Positions 36,954 through 49,608 of a DNA stretch of 64,000 nucleotides are shown here, one piece after another. Under the pieces are notes generated by a model. The model searched no databases and was not told where the DNA came from. It saw only the letters and a list, made by a program, of their open reading frames with translations. Each line of letters begins with the position of its first letter. The first letter of the stretch is position 1. The stretch covers positions 310,001 to 374,000 of the forward strand of contig NZ_JAQSDA010000027.1 of NCBI RefSeq assembly GCF_029945685.1. Reading direction: 5' to 3'. The stretch is from Polaromonas sp. Its GTDB lineage: Bacteria > Pseudomonadota > Gammaproteobacteria > Burkholderiales > Burkholderiaceae_C. A program made the position numbers and the translations under genes.

Positions 36954-37334
36954 TCATTCAAAGGACGGCGCCTCCGGCTTGACCACCGGCTTGCCGGCCG
37001 CCACCCAGCCATCGATGCCGCCGGCAATCGACTGCACGTTCAGGTAGCCCATCTCGTGCAAAGCGGCGCCGCACAGGGCGGCGCGGCCGCTGGTCTTGCA
37101 ATACAGCACGATCTTCAGGTCACGCGGCTGCAGTGCCGGGGTACCGCTGAACTTGAATTCAAGCAGGCCGCGCGGGACGAGCACCGCGCCGGCCAGATGA
37201 CCGGCTGCGTATTCGTCGGCTTCACGCACGTCCACCAGCAGGTCGGCATCACGCACGGCGGCTTCAGCGTCTGGCAGAGCGATTTCCTGCACGCGGGTTT
37301 TGGCAGCGGCAACGAGATCATGGGCGGTTTTCAT
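36954..37334 (-). CDS. Rhodanese-domain sulfurtransferase (single domain)
   Basis: A 126-residue protein. The active-site loop is CKTSGRA (Cys near residue 85) and LLVDVREADEYAAGHLAGAVLVPRG is the CH2A-type N-terminal motif. It moves sulfane sulfur from a donor to cyanide or thiol acceptors. The start at 37334 has a CAGGAGCCATT ribosome site. Its presence beside sulfide:quinone oxidoreductase and persulfide dioxygenase points to sulfide detoxification. The DUF3422 gene ends 87 bp upstream and has no obvious link. Confidence 0.88.
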   Translation of the reverse strand: MKTAHDLVAAAKTRVQEIALPDAEAAVRDADLLVDVREADEYAAGHLAGAVLVPRGLLEFKFSGTPALQPRDLKIVLYCKTSGRAALCGAALHEMGYLNVQSIAGGIDGWVAAGKPVVKPEAPSFE

Positions 37335-37421
37335 GGAATGGCTCCTGGTAACAAAGTGAAGAATCGGATTGGGAACAGGTCGGGCAGCATGCACCCGGCG
37401 CGTGCGCCGGATCCCGGAAGT

Positions 37422-38768
37422 TCAGGGTGCGCGGATTTTTTCGTGGATGCGGCGCGTGGTGCGCCACACACCCCACAACACCAGCGGGATCAGGGCCCCG
37501 GCGGCGATTTCCGGGTTGACGGGCGCACCTGCGGCCTTGAACGCCTTGCCCACATACAGCAGCAGGCTCACCACGTAATACGAGATGGCCGCAATCGACA
37601 GGCCCTCCACTGTGGATTGCAGACGCAGTTGCAGTTCCTGCCCGCGCGTGAGTTTTTCCAGCAGTTGCTGGTTCTGCACCTCGGTGGCGATGTCCACCCG
37701 CGTGCGCAGCAGCGCGCTGGTGCGCGACACCCGCCCGGACAGGGAAGCCAGCCGCTGCGCGGTAGCCTCCACCGTGGCCATGGCCGGCGACAGGCGGCGC
37801 TGCATGAATTCACCGAGGAGCTGGGTGCCTGGAATCGGTTTTTCGCGCAGCTCCGCGATGCGCTGACCGACCAGCGCACTGTAAGCACGCGTGGCCGAGA
37901 AGCGGTAGCTATGCTCGGCCGTGGCCCGCTCCACGCGGGCCGCCAGCGACACCAGCGTGTCCAGCAGGTCCTGGTCCGAGGCTGACTTGTTTTCCAGTCG
38001 CGCCGTGATCTCGGCCAGTTGCCCTTCGGCCTCGGCCAGCATCGGGCCCAGCGCCTTGGCCACGGGCAGGCCGCGCAGCGCCATCAGCCGGTAGGTTTCG
38101 AGTTCCAGCAGGCGCTGGGAGATGCGGCCGGCACGCATGTCGGTCATGCCCGGTGGGGCGATCACCAGCATGCGCTCGAACCCATCGGCGCCCAGGTGGA
38201 ATTCGGTCACCGCCCACGAGTGGCCGTTGCCCAGCTGCGAGGCCACCACGGACCGGCCGCCGAACCAGGCCAGTGCCTGTGCCATCAGCGCCGCCTCGCC
38301 GGAAAGGTCGCCGTGAACCATGGCCAGCTGGATGGCGGCCACCGTTTTCCCGGGAATGCCCGGCAACCAGCCCGGCGCCACCACCGGGGCAGCCAGCAGG
38401 GGCGGCTCGGTGGCACCCAGCAGCGCGCTGGCAGGCAGCGCCTGCACGACGGCGTAACGCGTAAACTCGGTGTGACGTTCCCACTGTACGGTGTAGCCTT
38501 CGCAGTGCAGGCTCAGGAAGTTGCCGTTCAGGCTGTCCTGCGGCAAATCCTGCTGACCCGGCAGCCGTCGCAGATGCTCACATTCCTGCTCGCGCGTCAC
38601 GCCGGCGTTGAGCACCGCCACATAAATAATGAGTGCCGGTAGCCGCACGCGGGCCGACGGCCGCGCATGCAGTTCGTTGTGCAGCACGGCACGCTGCGCG
38701 TCGTCGGGCGGCAGCAGGGCAAAGGACGCAGCGGAGAAGGCAGCAGTGGAAGGCAGGCTGGGAGTCAT
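37422..38768 (-). CDS. DUF3422 family membrane-anchored protein
   Basis: A 448-residue protein with the family start (NELHARP near residue 32, EQECEHL) and two C-terminal hydrophobic helices (about 380-430, SIAAISYYVVSLLLYVGKAF) preceded by a long Leu-rich helical region with a coiled-coil look (about 290-375). DUF3422 proteins are widespread in proteobacteria with no known biochemical role. A dispersed repeat sits before its start. It does not look related in function to the sulfide genes on either side. Confidence 0.8.
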   Translation of the reverse strand: MTPSLPSTAAFSAASFALLPPDDAQRAVLHNELHARPSARVRLPALIIYVAVLNAGVTREQECEHLRRLPGQQDLPQDSLNGNFLSLHCEGYTVQWERHTEFTRYAVVQALPASALLGATEPPLLAAPVVAPGWLPGIPGKTVAAIQLAMVHGDLSGEAALMAQALAWFGGRSVVASQLGNGHSWAVTEFHLGADGFERMLVIAPPGMTDMRAGRISQRLLELETYRLMALRGLPVAKALGPMLAEAEGQLAEITARLENKSASDQDLLDTLVSLAARVERATAEHSYRFSATRAYSALVGQRIAELREKPIPGTQLLGEFMQRRLSPAMATVEATAQRLASLSGRVSRTSALLRTRVDIATEVQNQQLLEKLTRGQELQLRLQSTVEGLSIAAISYYVVSLLLYVGKAFKAAGAPVNPEIAAGALIPLVLWGVWRTTRRIHEKIRAP

Positions 38769-38773
38769 GACCG

Positions 38774-38833
38774 GATACTACCGTTTTGATAGCGGCCTGC
38801 GTTTTCCCTATAAGGGCCAAGGCCAGTTTTCAT
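38774..38833 (+). repeat. Dispersed Comamonadaceae intergenic repeat, copy 5
   Basis: GATACTACCGTTTTGATAGC then GGCCTGCGTTTTCCC...GGGCCAAGGCCAG and TTTTCATGAG. It keeps the GCTA/TAGC-type core and the GGCCAG-TTTT tail, diverged from copies 4 and 7. It lies between the DUF3422 start and the end of the OsmC gene. Confidence 0.65.
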
Positions 38834-38880
38834 GAGGACCGCACCAATGGAAAGCGGAAGGCGTGGAAGATCGACACGGT

Positions 38881-39327
38881 CTATTTCAGGCGCTGCCCGG
38901 TACTGTCGGAAATCTCGATGGTGATCGGGATGCCCTGCCCGACGCTCTGGGTGACGGTGCAGAAGGCCTCAAACTGCTCAATCACGCGCTCCAGGTGCTG
39001 CAGCGAGGCCGCCGGTACGCCCAGCGTCAACCGGGCGGTCATGGCCAGCACACGCAGGCGCCCTTCCGAGTTGCGGCCCACCTGCGAGGTGATGTCGCAG
39101 CGTATCGGCTCCGGGGCCTGCTTGAACTTGCGCAGCGCAAACAGCAGCGAATCGCTCAGGCAGTTTCCGACGGCGGCGCTGAGAAGCTGCACCGGCGAGG
39201 GCCCGAGGCCGGTCCCCAGTGGCGCCGGCTCATCACCGGTCAGTAGCGGTATGTCGCCACCGAAGTGGATGTCAAACCGGTAGTCGTGCTGCTGGACCAG
39301 GCTGACCTGGACGAGGGTGTCGCTCAT
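38881..39327 (-). CDS. OsmC/Ohr-family peroxiredoxin-like protein
   Basis: A 148-residue protein with the two OsmC redox cysteines, in VGNCLSDSLLF (about 57) and EAFCTVTQS (about 122). The spacing fits the family. The LGPSPVQLLSAAVG block is also typical. The family reduces organic or sulfur peroxides. It is 2 bp downstream of the DUF2892 gene and belongs to the SQR run. A role in persulfide or sulfur-stress handling is inferred. Confidence 0.85.
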   Translation of the reverse strand: MSDTLVQVSLVQQHDYRFDIHFGGDIPLLTGDEPAPLGTGLGPSPVQLLSAAVGNCLSDSLLFALRKFKQAPEPIRCDITSQVGRNSEGRLRVLAMTARLTLGVPAASLQHLERVIEQFEAFCTVTQSVGQGIPITIEISDSTGQRLK

Positions 39328-39329
39328 GG

Positions 39330-39554
39330 TCAGGTACCGCAGGACACTTTGGACTCAGGCACACCCAGCTTCTTCAAGATGAAGCCGAGCGGGCAGACGT
39401 TGGTGAAACCGAACTGGAACAGGTTAAAGCCGACAAAGGCGGTGAAGGCCAGGGCCCACTTGCTCACGAACAGCGGGCTGCCCTCGATACCGAGTGCGAG
39501 CGAAGCCAGGATGAACAGGCCAGCAATGATGCGGATGTAACGTTCGACGGTCAT
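39330..39554 (-). CDS. DUF2892 (YgaP-like) small membrane protein
   Basis: A 74-residue protein with two helices (about 8-24 and 33-55), then NVCPLGFILKKLGV with a Cys near residue 53. A related membrane domain forms the C-terminus of the rhodanese YgaP, and DUF2892 genes are frequent partners of BigR/SqrR operons. It is 39 bp downstream of SQR and 2 bp upstream of osmC. A role in sulfane-sulfur handling at the membrane is inferred. Confidence 0.85.
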   Translation of the reverse strand: MTVERYIRIIAGLFILASLALGIEGSPLFVSKWALAFTAFVGFNLFQFGFTNVCPLGFILKKLGVPESKVSCGT

Positions 39555-39593
39555 GAAATTCTCCAGAGAGTTAAAAAAAAGAAAAAGCGGGTT

Positions 39594-44203
<4,610 letters not shown>

Positions 44204-44210
44204 GGCCACC

Positions 44211-45290
44211 TCAGCGCGCAGCGGTCTGCGGACGGGCACCGGCCAGCCCGGCGCGCACCGGGTCCAGCGCCACGCTGTCCCCGGCGGACAGGCCGGCCAG
44301 CACCTCCACGCCGGCCGCGCCATGGTCGGCGCCCAGCCGTACCGCCCGGAGCGAGAAACCCTGTCCGGCCACGACATACACCGCGGTCAGCTCACCACGC
44401 CGGACCACGGCCGAGGCCGGCAACACCATGCGCTCGGACGCGCCACCGACAAAACGCACACGCACCTGCTGGCCCGGCACCAGACCCTCCGCGCCGGCGC
44501 TCGGCAGCTCCAGCCGCCACTCGATGGTCTGCGATACCGGGTCCGCCGAGGGCAATACACTGCGGGCCACCGGGACCAGCCACTGCGAGCCGGTCTTGCC
44601 GGCCGGACCCTGGATGTCCACCCGGCTGGCCGACCGGGCAATGTCGCCCAGCGACGCCGGAACCTGCACCACGGCACGCAAAGGCAGCGGCGCATACAGC
44701 GTCAGCAGGGGCGTCCCCGGCATGGCCAGGTCGCCCGCTTCGCTCAGGGTCTGCAACACCCAGCCGTCATAAGGCGCTGACACGCGCGTGAAACCCTGCG
44801 CCAGTGCCGACTGACGGGAACCGGCGGCGGCCTGGTCGCGCCCGGCCTGCGCGGCGTTGAGCTGCGTATTGGCGGTGTCGAGTGCAGCCTTGCTGACAAA
44901 CCCCATGGCTTGCAGCTCACGGGAACGCTCGGCGTTGGCCCGGGCATTGCGCAACTCGGCCTCGGCCTGCGCCACCTGCGCCTGACTGCGCTGAACGCCG
45001 GTCTGGGTCTCGCGGTCGTCAATGGTGGCCAGCAACTGTCCGGCACGAACCCGGTCCCCCGCCTTCACCAGCAAGGAGGCCACACGTCCCGAAGCCTGCG
45101 CCGACAAGGTGCTTTGCTGCACCGGCTGGACCACACCGTCGAGCTCGAAGCCCGTGGGTACCGCCTTCGCCCGGATCTGCACCACCGGCACCTCAACGGC
45201 TGTAGCAGCGAGTGCCGAAGCAGCGCTGAGCGTCAGGCCCAGCAGCACGGCGAGCACCGGAGAAGCGGGAAACCGAAAATTTTTCATCAT
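44211..45290 (-). CDS. RND efflux pump periplasmic adaptor (MFP)
   Basis: A 359-residue adaptor with a cleavable-looking signal peptide (MMKNFRFPASPVLAVLLGLTL...ALA) rather than a lipobox. Biotinyl-lipoyl halves flank a helical hairpin (about 88-160), followed by beta-barrel and C-terminal domains. A SYVVAGQ-like segment is in the last domain. It joins the permease at 40907 to an outer-membrane partner that is not in the window. A 153-bp spacer separates it from the persulfide dioxygenase gene upstream. Confidence 0.88.
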   Translation of the reverse strand: MMKNFRFPASPVLAVLLGLTLSAASALAATAVEVPVVQIRAKAVPTGFELDGVVQPVQQSTLSAQASGRVASLLVKAGDRVRAGQLLATIDDRETQTGVQRSQAQVAQAEAELRNARANAERSRELQAMGFVSKAALDTANTQLNAAQAGRDQAAAGSRQSALAQGFTRVSAPYDGWVLQTLSEAGDLAMPGTPLLTLYAPLPLRAVVQVPASLGDIARSASRVDIQGPAGKTGSQWLVPVARSVLPSADPVSQTIEWRLELPSAGAEGLVPGQQVRVRFVGGASERMVLPASAVVRRGELTAVYVVAGQGFSLRAVRLGADHGAAGVEVLAGLSAGDSVALDPVRAGLAGARPQTAAR

Positions 45291-45350
45291 TTGTCCTTTG
45301 TCATGCGCGAGGTCGCCGGGCGTCAGCGCCGCGGCCTGCTTTTCATAGTG

Positions 45351-45405
45351 GGTTCAATAGCTGTTTCTGCACTTGCTTCATGTCAATGTCCCGCTTCTTT
45401 TGCAG
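45351..45405 (+). repeat. Possible degenerate dispersed repeat, copy 6
   Basis: GGTTCAATAGCTGTTTCTGC followed by ACTTGCTTCA resembles the AATAGCTGCTTGCGC core of copy 3 with insertions. It lies in the spacer between the persulfide dioxygenase and adaptor genes. The match is short. Confidence 0.3.
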
Positions 45406-45443
45406 CCATGCATCTTCTTTTTCGAATGGGAAGTCGCGCTGAA

Positions 45444-46304
45444 TCACAGTGCGTTGAGCGGAATCTTCAGGTAGGAGACGCCGTTGTCCTCGGCCGGGGG
45501 CATCTCGCCGGCGCGGATATTGACCTGCACCGACGGCAGGATCAGGTTGGGCATGTCAAGGGTGGCGTCCCGGGCGGTGCGCATCTTCACGAACTCTTCT
45601 TCGTCCACGCCGTCATGGACATGGATGTTCCTGGCCCGCTGCTCGGCAACCGTGGTTTCCCACGCCGGAGACCTGCCTGCGGGCGGGTAGTCGTGGCACA
45701 TGAACAGGCGGGTTTCAGGCGGAAAGTCCAGCAGCTTGCGCACGGAACGGTACAGGACGGAGGCGTCCCCGCCAGGAAAGTCACAGCGTGCCGTGCCGAC
45801 ATCGGGCATGAACAGGGTGTCGCCGACAAATACGGCATCGCCGAGACGGTAGGCCATGCAGGCCGGCGTATGGCCGGGGACGGACAAGGCGCGCATCTCG
45901 AGTGCACCGATGGCCAGGGTCTCGCCATCCTGCACCAAGTGGTCGAACTGGCGACCATCGGTCTGGAATCCGGGCTCGAGGTTGAAGATATGCTTGAAGG
46001 TGGCCTGCACCTGGGTGATGGCCGCCCCGATGGCGATCTTCCCGCCCAGCTTCCCGCGCAGATAGTGGGCGGCAGACAGGTGGTCCGCATGGGCATGGGT
46101 TTCCAGAATCCACGCCACCTGCAGCCTGTTGTCCCGCACGAAAACCGCCAGTTTGTCGGCAGAGGTGGTACGGGTGCGGCCGGACCTGGCGTCGTAGTCG
46201 AGCACGGCGTCGACGATGGCGCAGGCCCCGCCCTGCTTCTCATGAACCACGTGGCTGACGGTCCAGGTGTCGGGGTCAAAAAAGCTGGTGACAATCGGTG
46301 CCAT
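45444..46304 (-). CDS. Persulfide dioxygenase-like metallo-beta-lactamase (Blh/ETHE1 type)
   Basis: About 286 residues. The metal motif is THAHADH (HxHxDH), with His in PGHTP, Asp in VGDTLF and His in CHDYPP. FFDPDTWTVSHVV and SRPG-like features fit the ETHE1/Blh group that oxidises glutathione persulfide to sulfite. The start MAPIVTSFFDP at 46304 was chosen; in-frame ATGs at 46328 and 46340 would overlap the AT-rich operator region. It is divergent from the BigR/SqrR-like repressor. In Xylella and Agrobacterium the same pairing is regulated by BigR. Confidence 0.88.
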   Translation of the reverse strand: MAPIVTSFFDPDTWTVSHVVHEKQGGACAIVDAVLDYDARSGRTRTTSADKLAVFVRDNRLQVAWILETHAHADHLSAAHYLRGKLGGKIAIGAAITQVQATFKHIFNLEPGFQTDGRQFDHLVQDGETLAIGALEMRALSVPGHTPACMAYRLGDAVFVGDTLFMPDVGTARCDFPGGDASVLYRSVRKLLDFPPETRLFMCHDYPPAGRSPAWETTVAEQRARNIHVHDGVDEEEFVKMRTARDATLDMPNLILPSVQVNIRAGEMPPAEDNGVSYLKIPLNAL

Positions 46305-46355
46305 GTCTTGTTTTCCGGTTTGTTCCATTTTGATTTTCAAAGTATATTTAAATAC

Positions 46356-46375
46356 ATTATATTTGTCAATATAAT
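46356..46375. promoter_or_regulatory. Operator for the BigR/SqrR-like repressor
   Basis: ATTATATT (46356-46363), spacer TGTC, then AATATAAT (46368-46375): a perfect 8-bp inverted repeat in the 101-bp spacer between the persulfide dioxygenase and repressor genes. A second AT palindrome, TATTTAAATA, lies at 46345-46354. Such AT-rich palindromes are typical BigR/ArsR-family operators, controlling both directions. Confidence 0.75.
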
Positions 46376-46405
46376 ATCACTATCGCAAATCAAAAGGAGT
46401 TTTTC

Positions 46406-46738
46406 ATGCCCGCAGACACCGTGATGGATCTCGGCAACCTGCGCAGTTCTGCCGATGCCGCCTGCCGACTGATGAAAGTGCTTTCCAATCCGGATCGCCT
46501 GCTCCTGCTGTGCCAGCTGGCCCAGGGCGAGATGCGCGTCGGCGAGTTGGAGGAGTCGGTCGGCATTCTGCAGCCCACACTGTCGCAACAGCTTGGCGTG
46601 TTGCGCGACGAGGGCGTGGTCAGCACCCGCCGCGACGGCAAGGCCATTTATTACCGCATCGACAGCCCGCAGGCGCTCGACGTGATGAAGGTTCTCTACG
46701 ACCAGTTCTGCAGCGTTCCCGGCAAGAAAAAGCGCTGA
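46406..46738 (+). CDS. BigR/SqrR-type ArsR-family persulfide-sensing repressor
   Basis: A 110-residue winged-helix regulator with the ArsR recognition segment LQPTLSQQLGVLRDEG. Cys36 and Cys102 are 66 residues apart, exactly the spacing of the sensing pair in Xylella BigR (C42/C108) and Rhodobacter SqrR (C41/C107). In those proteins persulfides bridge the pair and release DNA. A third Cys (Cys20) is in the N-terminal helix. No CxC arsenite motif is present. It is divergent from the persulfide dioxygenase gene across an AT-rich operator. Confidence 0.9.
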   Translation: MPADTVMDLGNLRSSADAACRLMKVLSNPDRLLLLCQLAQGEMRVGELEESVGILQPTLSQQLGVLRDEGVVSTRRDGKAIYYRIDSPQALDVMKVLYDQFCSVPGKKKR

Positions 46739-46750
46739 CGCCCGCTGGAC

Positions 46751-47089
46751 CTAACGAGGTTCGGCCGGCGCGTTGCCGGGCAGTTGCGCCTGCAGGGACA
46801 GCAGCTGGCGCTCCAGCGCCTCGATGCGGTTCAGGTAACCAAGCATGAGCCCGACCGTGAACAGATCCAGGTCGAAATCCTGGCGCAGCTTGCCAGCCGT
46901 GCGGAGCGGCACGACGCATTCGGCACTGAACAGGCGCTCCTGGCGCCCATCCCCCATCGGCACAAGGACGCCATAGTCCGTCAGTTCGTCCAGTTCATCC
47001 ACGCTCATGGCGCAGATCTGTGCGAGTTCAGCCAGGGTCACAGCCTCGCGTGCGTCGAGCCAGGCAACGTCAAACAGCTGTTTTTCCAT
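46751..47089 (-). CDS. cbpM: Chaperone modulator CbpM (MerR-like helix-turn-helix)
   Basis: A 112-residue protein beginning with [37 protein letters not shown], a MerR-like fold, and a C-terminal helical segment ([16 protein letters not shown]). CbpM inhibits CbpA by binding its J domain. Its start overlaps the end of cbpA by 20 bp, as in E. coli cbpAM. It is convergent with the sqrR-like gene 12 bp away. Confidence 0.88.
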   Translation of the reverse strand: MEKQLFDVAWLDAREAVTLAELAQICAMSVDELDELTDYGVLVPMGDGRQERLFSAECVVPLRTAGKLRQDFDLDLFTVGLMLGYLNRIEALERQLLSLQAQLPGNAPAEPR

Positions 47090-47996
47090 AAGACTTCTCC
47101 GTGCCCGCTGGTTCGCGCGGGTTGAAATGCGAGGTTTTTGCCAACTCCCCGAAGAGCTCGCGCTCCCGTTCGGTCAGGTGGGCGGGCACGTCAATGCGCA
47201 CGGCGGCGTACAGGTCGCCACGCCCGCTGCGGCCATCGGCCAGACCCCGGCCCCGCAGGCGCAGCTTGCGGCCCGAGTGTGTTCCCGGTGGCACGGTGAG
47301 AACCACCGGGCCGTCCAGCGTCGGCACTTCCACTTCCGCGCCGAGCGCTGCTTCCCAGGGTGTCAGCGCCAGATCAAAGTACAGGTCGTGGTGATCCGGA
47401 CGAAACACCTGATGCGGCGCCAGTGTGATGTGCAGGTAAATGTCGCCATCGGTACCGCCGTTGCTGCCCTTTCCACCCTTGCCCCGCAAGCGCAGCTTCT
47501 GGCCCTCGGTCACGCCGGGCGGAATAGTGACTTCCAGCATGCGTTCACCTTCATCATCGGCCAGATTGAGACTGACGCTGGCGCCCCGGTGCGCGTCTTC
47601 CACCGTGATGCGAATGCTGGTCTCATAGTCACGACCGCGCATCGGCACAGGACCCCGGGCCGACCTTTGCCCCCGGCCCATCGCCGCCAGCAGATCGGCC
47701 AGATCAACCCCCTCGAACCCCTGGCCGTCCGCACCGAAATCCTGGCGCCACTGCGGCGGCGGCGCGAACTCCTCCCCGGCAGGACGGCGTCCCAACTGGT
47801 CGTAAGCCGCACGTTTTTCGGGGTCCTTGAGCGTCGCATACGCTTCCCCCGCTTCCTTGAAGCGGGCCTCGGCATCGGGCGCCTTGGACACGTCGGGATG
47901 GTGTTGGCGCGCGAGCTTGCGGTAGGCCTTCTTGATCTGCTCGGCGTCCGCGTCGCGGGGCACACCCAGAGCGGCGTAATAGTCCTTGTACTTCAT
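47070..47996 (-). CDS. cbpA: Curved DNA-binding protein CbpA (DnaJ-family co-chaperone)
   Basis: A 308-residue type-B J protein: a J domain with the HPD motif (about 33-35), a Gly/Phe linker (about 70-120) and two C-terminal substrate-binding domains without the DnaJ zinc fingers. It stimulates DnaK and can bind curved DNA. It lies 26 bp downstream of fnr2 and overlaps cbpM by 20 bp, so fnr2-cbpA-cbpM is probably one unit. Linking a redox/oxygen regulator to a co-chaperone is unusual. Confidence 0.93.
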   Translation of the reverse strand: MKYKDYYAALGVPRDADAEQIKKAYRKLARQHHPDVSKAPDAEARFKEAGEAYATLKDPEKRAAYDQLGRRPAGEEFAPPPQWRQDFGADGQGFEGVDLADLLAAMGRGQRSARGPVPMRGRDYETSIRITVEDAHRGASVSLNLADDEGERMLEVTIPPGVTEGQKLRLRGKGGKGSNGGTDGDIYLHITLAPHQVFRPDHHDLYFDLALTPWEAALGAEVEVPTLDGPVVLTVPPGTHSGRKLRLRGRGLADGRSGRGDLYAAVRIDVPAHLTERERELFGELAKTSHFNPREPAGTEKSYGKTAV

Positions 47997-48022
47997 GCCA
48001 GGGCTCGCCGCTCAACCCGCGT

Positions 48023-48805
48023 TCAGTGAACGCGGGTCTCGAAAGCCCGGGTCAGGCCGTCCAGGTCGGTGATGCGGATGTGGCGCTTGTCCACCTCCAG
48101 CAGGCGCTGCTGCTGGAAAGCCGAGAAGGTCCGGCTCACGGTTTCAAGGGTCATGCCGAGGTAGCTGCCGATCTCGGCGCGCGACATGCGCAGGTGGAAC
48201 TCGGTCGCGGAATACCCGCGCGCCTTCATGCGCTGCGACAGGTTCAACAAAAATGCCGCCAGCCTCTCCTCGGCATTCATGCTGCCCAGCAACACCATGA
48301 GGCTGTGCTCGCGCACGATCTCGCGGCTCATCAGCCGGGTGACCACATGCTGCATGCCGGGGTTGCCGGCCGCCACTTCGGCGAAATGGGCAAAGGGTAT
48401 GGCGCACACCTCGGTGTCTTCCAGCGCGGTGGTGCTGCTGGCGTGGGCGCCGTTGGCGACGCCGTCCAGGCCCATCAGTTCACCGGCCATGTAAAAACCC
48501 CCCACCTGCTCACGGCCGTCCGCCAGCGTCAGGCTGGACTTGAAGGTGCCGCTGCGTACGGCATAGATGAACTGGAAACGGTCCCCTTCACGGTACAGGG
48601 TCTGGGCAGCCTTCACCTTGCGCCGGCTGAACATCAGGCTGTCCAGCCGCTCCACGTCGCTGCCCGTCATGCCGCAAGGCAGACACAGGTCGCGCAGGTG
48701 GCAGGTGGAGCAATGCGTCATGAGAGGCACTACGGCCAGAGGGACCGCCTGGCGGGGCACGATGCCTACAGGCGTGTCCCTGGCTACCGCCGTGGATATG
48801 GACAT
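48023..48805 (-). CDS. FNR/ANR-type transcription factor (paralogue 2)
   Basis: A 260-residue FNR homologue. Cys32, Cys35, Cys41 and Cys134 preserve all four [4Fe-4S] ligands by alignment with E. coli FNR; an additional Cys44 follows. The recognition helix carries ETVSR, so it should read the same TTGAT half-sites as paralogue 1. The N-terminal 25 residues are unlike those of paralogue 1. The start at 48805 is supported by AAGGAGAACATC. No FNR box was seen in its 229-bp upstream spacer. It heads the run fnr2-cbpA-cbpM. Confidence 0.9.
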   Translation of the reverse strand: MSISTAVARDTPVGIVPRQAVPLAVVPLMTHCSTCHLRDLCLPCGMTGSDVERLDSLMFSRRKVKAAQTLYREGDRFQFIYAVRSGTFKSSLTLADGREQVGGFYMAGELMGLDGVANGAHASSTTALEDTEVCAIPFAHFAEVAAGNPGMQHVVTRLMSREIVREHSLMVLLGSMNAEERLAAFLLNLSQRMKARGYSATEFHLRMSRAEIGSYLGMTLETVSRTFSAFQQQRLLEVDKRHIRITDLDGLTRAFETRVH

Positions 48806-49034
48806 GATGTTCTCCTTGGGGACTGGGGGTATCAAAGGCGTGCAGCGTGAGGACGACTGGGCGATGGGGAACGTGCGGAGCAGCAAGGCGCAAACCAACT
48901 CATGAGAACAGGTTGCGCCCTTGGAGCATTAACCGTCTGTGCGCTGGCACACTCAACCTTCGCGACGACTTTCACAGAGTCGGACGCAGGTCGCCTGATG
49001 GTGGCAGCAGGGAGAGAGAGCATGGTGTTCTCCT

Positions 49035-49439
49035 TCAGTTATCCGGAATCAGCGCAGCCCCATGTCGCGACGCTTTTATGACGACGTCCACGAGCTGGTC
49101 AAATTCGATGCTTTTGTCGAGAAATACTTCGGCACCTTCGGCCGCATAACGTTTGCGGTACGCAGGGCCGGAATTGCTGCTGAACACCACAAAAGCGATG
49201 TCCGGTGCGGCCTGGCGGACAGCGCGCAGAACCTGCAGGCCTGAGCCCCCTTCAAGCTGGACATCCAGCACCACCACATCGGGCGCAGCGGACAGAATGC
49301 CCTCAATGGCACTTTGCGGCGTCGCGGCCCAACCAACGACATTCATCGCGCTGGCTTCGAACATGGCCGCGACACGATCCCGGATCAGAACCGAATCGTC
49401 GGCGATAAAAACTTTGACAGGCGCGTGGCGGGAAGGCAT
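49035..49439 (-). CDS. Stand-alone CheY-like receiver protein
   Basis: A 134-residue single-domain response regulator. The acid pocket is DD (14-15), the phosphoacceptor Asp is D59 (VVVLDVQLEGG) and the Lys is in FLDKS. No output domain follows. It could act as a phosphate sink or protein-contact switch for the histidine kinase encoded at 51182. The start at 49439 excludes 19 unlikely upstream codons. It lies on the strand of the kinase/regulator pair but is separated by a USP gene. Confidence 0.85.
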   Translation of the reverse strand: MPSRHAPVKVFIADDSVLIRDRVAAMFEASAMNVVGWAATPQSAIEGILSAAPDVVVLDVQLEGGSGLQVLRAVRQAAPDIAFVVFSSNSGPAYRKRYAAEGAEVFLDKSIEFDQLVDVVIKASRHGAALIPDN

Positions 49440-49608
49440 GGCTCTACTGTGACTGCCGGTGCTCCCTGCGGCTATAGGCAGTGGCTGAATACACACCTCG
49501 GCGAAGTCCGGATTCCCGACGCCTGCGCGCCTACCCGGTCTAGGAATAATCCGAGCGCAGGGTGTCGGGACACGCCTCTACCGGCCGGTCCTGGCGTGAC
49601 CGCACCCG

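Noticed and set aside
45385..45405. Sequence CATGTCAATGTCCCG as an FNR box before the RND adaptor
   Set aside because: Only one half-site (GTCAA) is present and there is no partner half at the right distance.
48023..48805. FNR paralogue 2 seeming to lack the fourth iron-sulfur Cys
   Set aside because: My first alignment put Ser123 opposite a Cys of paralogue 1. Aligned with E. coli FNR, the true fourth ligand is the Cys in EVC (Cys134), present in both paralogues.
48806..49034. A small gene or FNR box in the spacer upstream of FNR paralogue 2
   Set aside because: Short open frames there have no ribosome site or recognisable product, and no paired TTGAT half-sites were found.
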